From Actinomycetes bacterium (lineage in GTDB: Bacteria > Actinomycetota > Actinomycetes > Propionibacteriales > Nocardioidaceae), in the NCBI GenBank assembly GCA_023417775.1, contig JAEZEJ010000090.1, forward strand, positions 1 through 18,330: a stretch of 18,330 bases of DNA, read 5' to 3'. The notes under the pieces were generated by a model. It made no database searches. It was given only the letters and a program-made list of their open reading frames with translations, and was not told where the DNA came from. Positions within the stretch are counted from its first letter, which is position 1; each line of letters opens with the position of its first letter. Made by a program: the position numbers and the translations under genes. This document shows positions 6,542 to 13,039 of this stretch, one piece after another.

Positions 6542-7398
6542 CGGGTGATCCTCCATTGTCCGAGCAGGGTCTGCAGTGCCGCGATCAACGCGACGGGCTG
6601 ATCGATCATGATGTGGTGTCCCGCATCGGGGATGACGGTCACCGGCACCGTGCCGCCGAGGCGTTCGCGCACCGTCTCGGTGATGTCGATCGTGGCCATG
6701 CCGCGTTCACCGCGCAGCAGCGCGACCTCGCAGGCGGCGCCGCGCAGGTCCTCCGGCTCCATCATCGAGTTGACGAAGACGCGGGGGTCGAACTTCCACC
6801 GCCAGCCCTCGTCGTCCTCGGTCACCGACCCCTCGGCGAGATGACGCATGACGTAGTCGAGCTGCATCTCGTCCTCGGGCAGGGTGCGGAAGCGCGCGAG
6901 GATCGTCTCCCGGTCGGGGTAGTGCCGGGGCTTCTCATCGGCTCGCCGGTCACGACGCTCGCTCGATTCCGGCGAGATCTTGTGGACCGGAGAGTCGATC
7001 GCCACCGCACCGCGCAGCCGGTGGCCGTGGTCGCGGGCCGCGGTCAGCGCCACGAAGCCGCCCATCGAGTGCCCGTAGACGACCGGCGGGTCAGCGGACT
7101 CGGCGGCGGCGACGGCCACGACCTCGCGCGCCCAGGTCTCCAGGTCGTAGCTCTCGCGTCGTCCGCTGTCGCCGTGGCCGGAGAGATCGAGGGCCAGGAC
7201 CCGGTGCTCGGTCGCCAGATGCGGGCCGATGTGGTCCCACCAGCCGCTGTGCGCCGCGCCGCCGTGGACGAGGACGACCACGGGCGAGCCCTGCGAGCCC
7301 CAGGCCCGGTAGCGGATCGACGCGCCCTCGACGTCGACCGATGCCAGCTCGGGCCGCTGCGCCAGGGCGGCGGAGTACCACTGGGGAATGTCGCTCAC
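6538..7398 (-). CDS. Alpha/beta hydrolase
   Basis: A 286-residue alpha/beta-fold hydrolase, probably an esterase or related serine hydrolase. Visible motifs are the oxyanion region VVVLVHGGAAHSGWWDHIGPHL (about 39-60), ALDLSGHGDS, the nucleophile elbow GHSMGG with Ser111, and the C-terminal histidine in DAGHHIMID. No secretion signal is seen, so it is cytosolic. The GTG at 7398 is chosen because TACGGT lies exactly 6 nt upstream, the same leaderless arrangement found elsewhere in the window; the frame is open further upstream but that part is non-conserved. The stop overlaps the crotonase start (ATGA), so both proteins are made from one message and may act in one acyl pathway. Substrate unknown. 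Confidence 0.87.
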   Translation of the reverse strand: MSDIPQWYSAALAQRPELASVDVEGASIRYRAWGSQGSPVVVLVHGGAAHSGWWDHIGPHLATEHRVLALDLSGHGDSGRRESYDLETWAREVVAVAAAESADPPVVYGHSMGGFVALTAARDHGHRLRGAVAIDSPVHKISPESSERRDRRADEKPRHYPDRETILARFRTLPEDEMQLDYVMRHLAEGSVTEDDEGWRWKFDPRVFVNSMMEPEDLRGAACEVALLRGERGMATIDITETVRERLGGTVPVTVIPDAGHHIMIDQPVALIAALQTLLGQWRITR

Positions 7399-7404
7399 CC
7401 GCTC

Positions 7405-7410
7405 ACCGTA
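7405..7410 (-). promoter_or_regulatory. -10 element of hydrolase-crotonase operon
   Basis: TACGGT on the minus strand ends 6 nt before the GTG at 7398, matching the TANNNT leaderless pattern. No -35 hexamer is evident. Confidence 0.5.
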
Positions 7411-7462
7411 GTAGGTCGGATACTCCTGCGGATGGCACGGGTTGGAGATGATGACCGACCGC

Positions 7463-7486
7463 GAGCGGTGCCCTGGGCACCCCTCG
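7463..7486 (-). terminator. Hairpin downstream of nitroreductase
   Basis: GGTGCCC and GGGCACC (7467-7481) form a near-perfect hairpin, extended by CGAG/CTCG outside with small bulges. It lies about 40 nt after the nitroreductase stop and before the hydrolase promoter, so it can separate the two same-strand units. There is no strong T-tract. Confidence 0.4.
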
Positions 7487-7526
7487 AGCCCGCCGCGAGG
7501 TGCGCAGGTCGCCGCTCCGAGGGGAG

Positions 7527-8192
7527 TCAGTCGTGGAAGCGCACCGCCTCCGCGACCGGCACCCGTCGGCTGCGGAAGGAGTTGGCCGGGTGGTCGCGGT
7601 CGGGGCGGCCGAAGGAGATCGCGCAGACCATCCTGCGGTCGTCCTCCCATGCGAACCAGTCGCGCAGGAACTCCGACTTCTGCGCGAGCGCGGCCTGGGC
7701 GATCGCGCCGAGGCCGTGGGACTCGATCGCGAGCAGGAAGGTCTGCACGTAGGCGCCGACATCGACGAGGGCGTAGACGCCGACGCTGGCGGGCACGGTG
7801 ATGAAAGCGGCGTGCGGGGCCCCGAAGAAGTCGAAGTTCAGCAGCGTCTGCCGCGCGGAGCCCTCACGATCGCCGCGCTCGACCCCCACCGCCTCGTACA
7901 GCTGCCAGCCGACATCGCGACGGCGATCGCGGTAGACCCCCTCATAGGCGCCGGGGAAGTCGAAGTCGCTGCCCCAGCGGTCGTCCTCGACGAGCGCCTT
8001 GCGCAACCGGTCCAGGGCGGCACCGCTGACGATCTCGGTCTGCCATGGCTGCGTATTGCACCAGGAGGGCGACCGCTGGGCCGTCGTCACGAGCTGCTCC
8101 AGCACCTCGCTGCCCACCGGCTCGGCGGCATAGCCGCGGCAACTGCCACGGCGCTCGACGAGCTCAGTAAACATGATATTTTCCATCGCCAT
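7527..8192 (-). CDS. Nitroreductase family protein (FMN-dependent)
   Basis: A 221-residue flavin oxidoreductase of the nitroreductase family, using NAD(P)H to reduce nitro compounds, quinones or related acceptors in the cytosol. The N-terminus shows the FMN-binding pattern ELVERRGSCRGYAAEPV and the SPSWCNTQPWQ loop; the C-terminal half has VGAYVQTFLLAIESHGLGA and CAISFGRPDRDHPAN, all typical. Length fits the family. The ATG at 8192 is chosen because TATCCT lies 6 nt upstream; further ATGs at 8186 and 8174 are possible. The gene is divergent from the HSDL2-like dehydrogenase, with 52 bp between starts. Physiological substrate unknown. Confidence 0.9.
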   Translation of the reverse strand: MAMENIMFTELVERRGSCRGYAAEPVGSEVLEQLVTTAQRSPSWCNTQPWQTEIVSGAALDRLRKALVEDDRWGSDFDFPGAYEGVYRDRRRDVGWQLYEAVGVERGDREGSARQTLLNFDFFGAPHAAFITVPASVGVYALVDVGAYVQTFLLAIESHGLGAIAQAALAQKSEFLRDWFAWEDDRRMVCAISFGRPDRDHPANSFRSRRVPVAEAVRFHD

Positions 8193-8198
8193 GGTTCG

Positions 8199-8204
8199 AG
8201 GATA
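8199..8204 (-). promoter_or_regulatory. -10 element of leaderless nitroreductase gene
   Basis: TATCCT on the minus strand ends 6 nt before the ATG at 8192. This is one of the best leaderless-type elements in the window. The divergent gene at 8245 instead has a Shine-Dalgarno site. Confidence 0.55.
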
Positions 8205-8244
8205 GGCCATGATGGGGACACATCCGACACAGTGGAGGTTCTCG

Positions 8245-9105
8245 ATGTCCCTGTCAGGCACCACGATGATCATGTCCGGTGGGAGCCGTGGCATCGGCGA
8301 GGCGATCGCCGTCCGCGCCGCCCGTGACGGCGCCAATGTGGCCCTGCTGGCCAAGTCCGCCGAACCCCATCCGAAGCTCCCGGGCACCATCTACACCGCC
8401 GCACAGGCCATCGAGGAGGCCGGCGGTCAGGCCCTGCCCCTCGTCGGGGACATCCGCGACGATGCCTTCGTCGCCGACGCGGTCGCACAGACCGCGGAGC
8501 GCTTCGGCGGCATCGACCTGGTCGTCAACAACGCCAGCGCGATCGACCTCTCGCGCACCGAGGACCTCTCGATGAAGAAGTACGACCTCATGACGCAGAT
8601 CAACAGCCGCGGCTCCTTCCTGCTGTCGAAGCTGTGCATCGAGCACCTGCGCGCCGCAGACAATCCGCACATCCTGACGCTCTCCCCGCCCCTGCTCACC
8701 GACCCGAAGTGGTTCGGCCAGTACACCGCCTACGCCATCGCCAAGTACGGCATGAGCCTGGTGACCCTCGGGCTCGCCGAGGAGCTGCGCGAGGACGGCA
8801 TCGCCGCCAATTCGCTCTGGCCGCGCACCGCCATCGACACCGCCGCCGTCCGCAATGTGGTGGGCCCCGGCCTCGAGTCCTCCTCACGCACGCCGCAGAT
8901 CATGGCCGACGCCGCCCACGCGATCCTCACCAAGCCGTCGCGCGAGGTCACCGGCAACTTCTTCATCGACGACGATGTCCTCGAGGCCGAGGGAGTCACC
9001 GACTTCACGGTCTACCTGAACGGCGGCCGCGAGGAGGACCTGGCGCTGGACTTCTGGGTCGAGGCCAAGGGCGCCGTCGGCGCCGACCCGACCAGGAGGC
9101 TCTGA
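8245..9105 (+). CDS. Short-chain dehydrogenase, HSDL2-like
   Basis: A 286-residue short-chain dehydrogenase resembling the catalytic domain of hydroxysteroid dehydrogenase-like protein 2. The cofactor loop is SGGSRGIGEA (11-20), followed by NNAS (95-98), the catalytic serine region HILTLSPPL (Ser147) and Tyr163-Lys167 in YAIAKYGMS. LSPPL and the flanking KWFGQYTAYAIAKYGMSL are characteristic of this subgroup, which acts on fatty or sterol-like carbonyl/alcohol substrates; the true substrate is unknown. The start at 8245 is supported by GTGGAGG 6 nt upstream; the ATG at 8209 would add a short non-conserved extension. Its stop overlaps the esterase start (TGATG), so the two are co-translated. 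Confidence 0.92.
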   Translation: MSLSGTTMIMSGGSRGIGEAIAVRAARDGANVALLAKSAEPHPKLPGTIYTAAQAIEEAGGQALPLVGDIRDDAFVADAVAQTAERFGGIDLVVNNASAIDLSRTEDLSMKKYDLMTQINSRGSFLLSKLCIEHLRAADNPHILTLSPPLLTDPKWFGQYTAYAIAKYGMSLVTLGLAEELREDGIAANSLWPRTAIDTAAVRNVVGPGLESSSRTPQIMADAAHAILTKPSREVTGNFFIDDDVLEAEGVTDFTVYLNGGREEDLALDFWVEAKGAVGADPTRRL

Positions 9106-10016
9106 TGCCTCTCGATCCCCAGCTGGCGGGGCTGCTCAGCTACGTCAACGCGAGCCCGTCGATGCCCGAGCTCGGCGTCGAGGGTGCCCGTGCCGCGATG
9201 CGGGCGCTGACCGTCGACCTGCGCACCCCCGACCAGATCATCCCGGTCAGTTCGGTCGAGGAGACCACGATCGCCGACCGCCCGGCGCGGGTCTACCGCC
9301 CGGAGGCCTCCGGTCCGGTGCCCACCGTGTTGTTCCTGCACGGCGGCGGATGGGTCGTCGGCGATCTCGACACCCATGACAATGCCGCCCGCGCGATCTG
9401 CCGCGAGGCCGAGGCCCTCGTGGTCTCGCTGGACTACCGGCTGGCCCCCGAGCATCCCTTCCCGGCAGCCGCCGAGGATGCGATCGCCGCGGCCGAGTAC
9501 CTCGCGACACGTCTCGACGACTATGGCGGAGACGACCGCTTCGGGGTCGCCGGCGACAGCGCGGGAGGCAACCTGGCCGCCGTCGTCGCCCAGCGGATCC
9601 CCGCCGTCACCGCGCAACTGCTGATCTATCCCGCGGTCGACTCCGACCCCGCCGCCGACTACCCGTCCCGGGTGGAGAATGCGGAGGGCTATTTCCTCGA
9701 CGCGCCGACCATGGCGTGGTTCATGGACCAGTACGCGTCGGCGGCCCCGCCGGTCGACGATCCCCGGTACGCGCCGCTCCGTGCCGCGGACCTCGGCGGC
9801 CTGGCCCCCGCCATCGTGCTCACGGCGGAGTTCGATCCGCTGCGCGATGAGGGCGAGGCCTATGCGACCGCCTTGGAGAAGGCGGGCGTGCCGGTCACGC
9901 TGCGTCGCTATGACGGACTGATCCACGGCTTCTTCGACATGGGTGTGGCGTCGACGGCGGCCCAGGCGGCGATCGACGAGGCCATCGCGCTGTTCGCCGA
10001 GCTGCTCAGGCGGTGA
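9105..10016 (+). CDS. Alpha/beta hydrolase of the HSL (hormone-sensitive lipase) family
   Basis: A 303-residue serine esterase/lipase of bacterial family IV. It has the HGGGW oxyanion motif (79-83), the SLDYRLAPEHPFPAA segment, the nucleophile motif GDSAGG (Ser152), the acid Asp244 in EFDPLRDEG and the base His274 in GLIHGFFD, so the triad is complete. It likely hydrolyses short- to medium-chain esters in the cytosol. AGGAGG ends 5 nt before the ATG at 9105, and TGATG overlaps the upstream dehydrogenase stop. The pair could supply an ester-derived alcohol or acid to the dehydrogenase, which is inference. The 3' end overlaps the convergent OsmC gene by 11 bp. Confidence 0.93.
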   Translation: MPLDPQLAGLLSYVNASPSMPELGVEGARAAMRALTVDLRTPDQIIPVSSVEETTIADRPARVYRPEASGPVPTVLFLHGGGWVVGDLDTHDNAARAICREAEALVVSLDYRLAPEHPFPAAAEDAIAAAEYLATRLDDYGGDDRFGVAGDSAGGNLAAVVAQRIPAVTAQLLIYPAVDSDPAADYPSRVENAEGYFLDAPTMAWFMDQYASAAPPVDDPRYAPLRAADLGGLAPAIVLTAEFDPLRDEGEAYATALEKAGVPVTLRRYDGLIHGFFDMGVASTAAQAAIDEAIALFAELLRR

Positions 10017-10434
10017 GCCCCGCCGTCACCGGGGTCCCGAGTTCGACGGTGCGCGAGACGGTGCAGAGGCGGTCGTGGGAGCGCTCGATCGCAGCGGGCA
10101 GGCGGTCGGTCATCTGCCGTCCGGTCTCGTCCCCGGGGAAGACGACGTCGAAGCCGAGGGCGATGTCCTCGAGGCGGTTGCCCTCCGGCTCGCTGACCTT
10201 GATCGCCGAGGCCGACACGTCGAAGCGTGAGGGCTCGACCTTCTTGGTGGTGAGGAAGTCGACATCGATCGCCGAGCATCCGGCGATCGCGGCCAGCAGC
10301 AGCTCGACCGGCGTGAAGTCGGCATCCTCGCCGTGGCCGATCTCCAGTACGCCGCCGCGGGCGTTCTCGATGCGGTAGCGCCCCTGGGAGATCCGGGCGA
10401 GGCGGACACTGCGCACATTCGACTCATCGCTCAT
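10006..10434 (-). CDS. OsmC family protein (thiol-dependent peroxidase)
   Basis: A 142-residue OsmC/Ohr-superfamily protein that usually reduces organic hydroperoxides with a pair of cysteines. Both are present: Cys53 in LLLAAIAGCSAIDV and Cys124 in DRLCTVSRTVELGTP. The central helix ELLLAAIAGC and final strand CTVSRTVE are typical. The start at 10434 gives MSDESNVRSV; an upstream frame extension to 10500 is arginine/alanine-rich and unlikely. No clear Shine-Dalgarno site is seen, but GACAGT lies 6 nt upstream. It is divergent from the CDF transporter. A YhfA-like role not linked to peroxides is also possible. Confidence 0.9.
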   Translation of the reverse strand: MSDESNVRSVRLARISQGRYRIENARGGVLEIGHGEDADFTPVELLLAAIAGCSAIDVDFLTTKKVEPSRFDVSASAIKVSEPEGNRLEDIALGFDVVFPGDETGRQMTDRLPAAIERSHDRLCTVSRTVELGTPVTAGLTA

Positions 10435-10440
10435 GACCGC

Positions 10441-10446
10441 ACTGTC
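10441..10446 (-). promoter_or_regulatory. Possible -10 element of OsmC gene
   Basis: GACAGT on the minus strand ends 6 nt before the ATG at 10434. It departs from TANNNT at the first base, so it is only moderate support for leaderless expression. Confidence 0.35.
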
Positions 10447-10512
10447 CCACAGGAGCCGCCGCGCGGCCCGGCACGTGACGGCAGCTCGGCGCGGGGGCAC
10501 GCGGGATGTGGC

Positions 10513-10549
10513 ATCGGCGGCGACGACTCACCCGGCGGCGGCCGCCGAT
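10513..10549. promoter_or_regulatory. Inverted repeat upstream of CDF promoter, candidate operator
   Basis: ATCGGCGGC (10513-10521) and GCCGCCGAT (10541-10549) are perfect 9-bp arms 19 nt apart. The right arm also lies in a 12-bp palindrome CGGCGGCCGCCG (10536-10547), just upstream of the likely -10 at 10555. A regulator of transporter expression could bind here, but GC-rich simple sequence may also explain it. Confidence 0.35.
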
Positions 10550-10554
10550 CGTGG

Positions 10555-10560
10555 CACGAT
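10555..10560 (+). promoter_or_regulatory. Possible -10 element of CDF gene
   Basis: CACGAT ends 6 nt before the GTG at 10567, in line with other starts here, though it lacks the first T. Confidence 0.35.
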
Positions 10561-10566
10561 GGTCAG

Positions 10567-11493
10567 GTGCCCGAGGGGAGCCTGCTGACCGTCGTCATCG
10601 CCTTCGCCGCCAATCTCGCGGTCGCGGTGGCGAAGTCGGTCGCCGCCGTCATCACCGGCTCGGCCTCGATGGTCGCCGAGGCCGCCCACTCGTGGGCCGA
10701 CACCGGCAACGAGATCTTCCTGCTCGTCGCCGAGAAGCGCGGCTCACGGCGCCGGGATCGCCAGCACCCCTACGGCTACGGCCGGGAGACCTATATCTGG
10801 TCGATGTTCGCGGCCTTCGGCCTGTTCACGGTGGGTGCGGTCGTCTCGATCATGCACGGCATCCAGCAGCTGACCGCGCCGGAGGCCGAAGCCGACTACA
10901 CGATCGCCTATATCGTCCTGGCGGTCGCCTTCGTGCTCGAGGGCAGCTCCTTCGTCCAGGCGCTGCGCCAGGCGAGCCGCGGCGGCGACCGGATGAAGAT
11001 GCGCACGCTCTCCTATGTGAGCCGCACGTCCAATCCGACCCTGCGGGCGGTGTTCGCCGAGGACGCCGCCGCCCTGCTCGGCCTGCTGCTCGCCGCTACC
11101 GGGCTCGCGCTCCACCAGATCACGGGGGACGCGGTCTGGGATGCCGCCGGGTCGATCGTCATCGGTGTGCTGCTGGCGATCGTGGCGGTCTTCCTCATCA
11201 CCCGCAACAGCGAGTTCCTGCGCGGACAACGCGTCCCCACCGACACCCGGGTGCGGGTCCTGCGGGAACTGCTCGGTCATCCCGCCGTCGACCGGGTCAC
11301 CTATCTGCACATCGAGTACGTCGGGCCCGCCCAGCTCTTCATCGTCGCCGCCGTCGACATCGCCGGCGACCGCCCCGAACACCAGGTCGCCGAACGGTTG
11401 CGGGGGCTCGAGGCCGAGCTGGAAGAACACCAGAACGTGACCGAAGTCGTCCTCACCCTCTCCACGCGCGACGAGCGGAGCCTCGTTCCCTGA
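10567..11493 (+). CDS. Cation diffusion facilitator (CDF) family metal transporter, ZnT9-like
   Basis: A 308-residue membrane protein of the cation diffusion facilitator family, which exports divalent metals by proton antiport. Hydrophobic helices are visible around residues 6-30, 34-54, 78-97, 112-130, 160-178 and 188-206. The second helix holds the HxxxD metal motif His41-Asp45 (EAAHSWADTGNEIF), and the fifth carries FAEDAAALLG with Glu165-Asp166. This ADTGN plus ED-AALLG pattern resembles the SLC30A9 (ZnT9) branch rather than typical zinc exporters, whose fifth-helix motif is HxxxD. A histidine-proline loop (RQHPYGYGRE) precedes the third helix. The C-terminal cytosolic domain is about 85 residues. 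The start is GTG at 10567 because upstream residues are non-conserved and CACGAT lies 6 nt before it. Metal unknown. Confidence 0.88.
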   Translation: MPEGSLLTVVIAFAANLAVAVAKSVAAVITGSASMVAEAAHSWADTGNEIFLLVAEKRGSRRRDRQHPYGYGRETYIWSMFAAFGLFTVGAVVSIMHGIQQLTAPEAEADYTIAYIVLAVAFVLEGSSFVQALRQASRGGDRMKMRTLSYVSRTSNPTLRAVFAEDAAALLGLLLAATGLALHQITGDAVWDAAGSIVIGVLLAIVAVFLITRNSEFLRGQRVPTDTRVRVLRELLGHPAVDRVTYLHIEYVGPAQLFIVAAVDIAGDRPEHQVAERLRGLEAELEEHQNVTEVVLTLSTRDERSLVP

Positions 11494-11495
11494 CT

Positions 11496-11501
11496 CAGAC
11501 T
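11496..11501 (+). promoter_or_regulatory. Possible -10 element of Rossmann-DUF2867 gene
   Basis: CAGACT ends 6 nt before the ATG at 11508 within the 14-nt gap after the transporter stop. The gap has no Shine-Dalgarno site, so an internal leaderless promoter is plausible, though read-through is also possible. Confidence 0.35.
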
Positions 11502-11507
11502 GGCTAG

Positions 11508-12980
11508 ATGACACGCAGCCTGGTGACCGGAGCGACAGGATATATCGGTGGACGGCTGGTGCCCCAGCTGCTCGATGCCGGCCAGGAGGTGCGCATCCTG
11601 GTCCGCGACGAGGCCAAGGCGAAGGCCCGCGAGTGGTCCGATCAGGTCGAGATCTCCCAGGGCGACGCGACCGATGCCGACGACGTCCGCCGGGCGCTGG
11701 AGGGCATCGACGTCGCCTACTATCTCCTGCACTCGATCGGCACCGGCAGCGGTTTCGCCGACGAGGAGCAGCAGATCGCGCAGACCTTCGCCGATGCCGC
11801 ACAGGACGCCGGCGTGCGCAGGATCGTCTATCTGAGCGGCATGGTGCCGAAGGACGAGGAGCTGTCCGAGCACCTGCGATCGCGCAATCAGGTGGCGCAG
11901 ACCCTGCTCGACTCCGGCGTGCCCACGGCGGTGCTGCAGGCGGGGGTGGTGATCGGCTCCGGTTCGGCATCCTTCGAGATGCTGCGCTATCTGACCGAGC
12001 GCCTGCCCGTGATGGTCACCCCTCGCTGGGTGCACACGCGGATCCAGCCGATCGCCGTCCGCGACGTGCTCCGCTACCTGCGCGACAGCGCCGAGCTGCC
12101 CGATGACGTGAACCGGCGGTTCGACATCGGCGGCCCCGATGTCCTCACCTATCTGGAGATGATGCAGCGATACGCCCACGTCGCCGAACTCCCCCGGCGA
12201 CGGGTGCTGCCCGTGCCGGTGCTGTCGCCCTGGTGGTCCAGCCACTGGGTCGGGATCGTGACGCCCGTACCCGCTGCCCTCGCCCGGCCGCTGGTCGAGA
12301 GCCTGCGCAACACCGTCGTCGCGGGCGAGCACGACATCGCCGACTACATACCCGATCCGCCCGAAGGTCTCGTCGGCTTCGACCGCTCCGTGGAGCTGGC
12401 CCTCACCCGCATCCGCGATCTGGACGTCCCGACCCGCTGGTCCTCCGCCGCGACCGCCGGAGCGCCCAGCGAGCCGCTGCCGTCGGATCCCGATTGGTCG
12501 GGCGGCAGCCTCTACACCGACGAGCGCACCCGCGAGGTGCACGCCTCCCCGGAGCATCTGTGGCAGGTGATCGACGGGATCGGCGGCGACAACGGCTGGT
12601 ACTCCTGGCCGCTCGCCTGGGAGGTGCGCGGACTCGCCGACCGCTTCCTCGGCGGACCCGGCCTTCGCCGTGGTCGCCGCGACAGCGCGCGCATGCGGGT
12701 CGGCGATGCGGTCGACTTCTGGCGCGTCGAGGAGACCGACGGGCACTCCGTCGTCCGGCTGCGCGCGGAGATGAAGTTGCCGGGGCTGGCCTGGCTGGAG
12801 ATGCGCGTCGGTCAGGCCGATGGCGGGACCACGACCTTCCACCATCGGGCGCTCTTCCACCCCAAGGGCCTGCTCGGCCACCTCTACTGGTGGTCGATCT
12901 ACCCCTTCCACGGGATCGTCTTCGGCGGTATGCAGCGCAATATCGCCCGCGCCGCCGAAGCCCTGGAAGACCAGACCTGA
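11508..12980 (+). CDS. NAD(P)-binding Rossmann protein with C-terminal DUF2867 domain
   Basis: A 490-residue two-domain protein. The N-terminal ~300 residues are an atypical short-chain dehydrogenase/NmrA-like Rossmann fold: LVTGATGYIGGRLV has the GxxGxxG loop (Gly8, Gly11, Gly14), then VEISQGDATD, VAYYLLHSIGTG and RIVYLSG. The C-terminal ~150 residues (ASPEHLWQVIDGIGGDNGWYSWPLAWEVRG to LYWWSIYPFHGIVFGGMQRNIARAAEAL) match the DUF2867 family, a likely SRPBCC-type hydrophobic-pocket domain. The fusion is common in actinobacteria but its reaction is not known. The catalytic Tyr-x-x-x-Lys pair is not evident, so it may bind a cofactor without classical dehydrogenase activity. It follows the CDF gene by 14 nt and ends 12 nt before a strong bidirectional terminator. 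Confidence 0.9.
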   Translation: MTRSLVTGATGYIGGRLVPQLLDAGQEVRILVRDEAKAKAREWSDQVEISQGDATDADDVRRALEGIDVAYYLLHSIGTGSGFADEEQQIAQTFADAAQDAGVRRIVYLSGMVPKDEELSEHLRSRNQVAQTLLDSGVPTAVLQAGVVIGSGSASFEMLRYLTERLPVMVTPRWVHTRIQPIAVRDVLRYLRDSAELPDDVNRRFDIGGPDVLTYLEMMQRYAHVAELPRRRVLPVPVLSPWWSSHWVGIVTPVPAALARPLVESLRNTVVAGEHDIADYIPDPPEGLVGFDRSVELALTRIRDLDVPTRWSSAATAGAPSEPLPSDPDWSGGSLYTDERTREVHASPEHLWQVIDGIGGDNGWYSWPLAWEVRGLADRFLGGPGLRRGRRDSARMRVGDAVDFWRVEETDGHSVVRLRAEMKLPGLAWLEMRVGQADGGTTTFHHRALFHPKGLLGHLYWWSIYPFHGIVFGGMQRNIARAAEALEDQT

Positions 12981-12992
12981 ACGGCTCGCGGA

Positions 12993-13031
12993 CCCCGTTG
13001 AGTGTGGGGGTACCTCCCACACTCAACGGGG
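12993..13031. terminator. Strong bidirectional terminator hairpin
   Basis: Two perfect 16-nt arms, CCCCGTTGAGTGTGGG (12993-13008) and CCCACACTCAACGGGG (13016-13031), flank a 7-nt loop. It lies 12 nt after one stop and 8 nt after the convergent LuxR stop, followed by GCTTTC on the plus strand. It holds the 14-mer TGGGGGTACCTCCC (13005-13018) also found at 2821-2834. Confidence 0.85.
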
Positions 13032-13039
13032 GCTTTCGG

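Noticed and set aside
11301..13022. A 573-codon minus-strand frame opposite the Rossmann-DUF2867 gene
   Set aside because: It is the shadow of a gene with recognisable domains and has no motif of its own.
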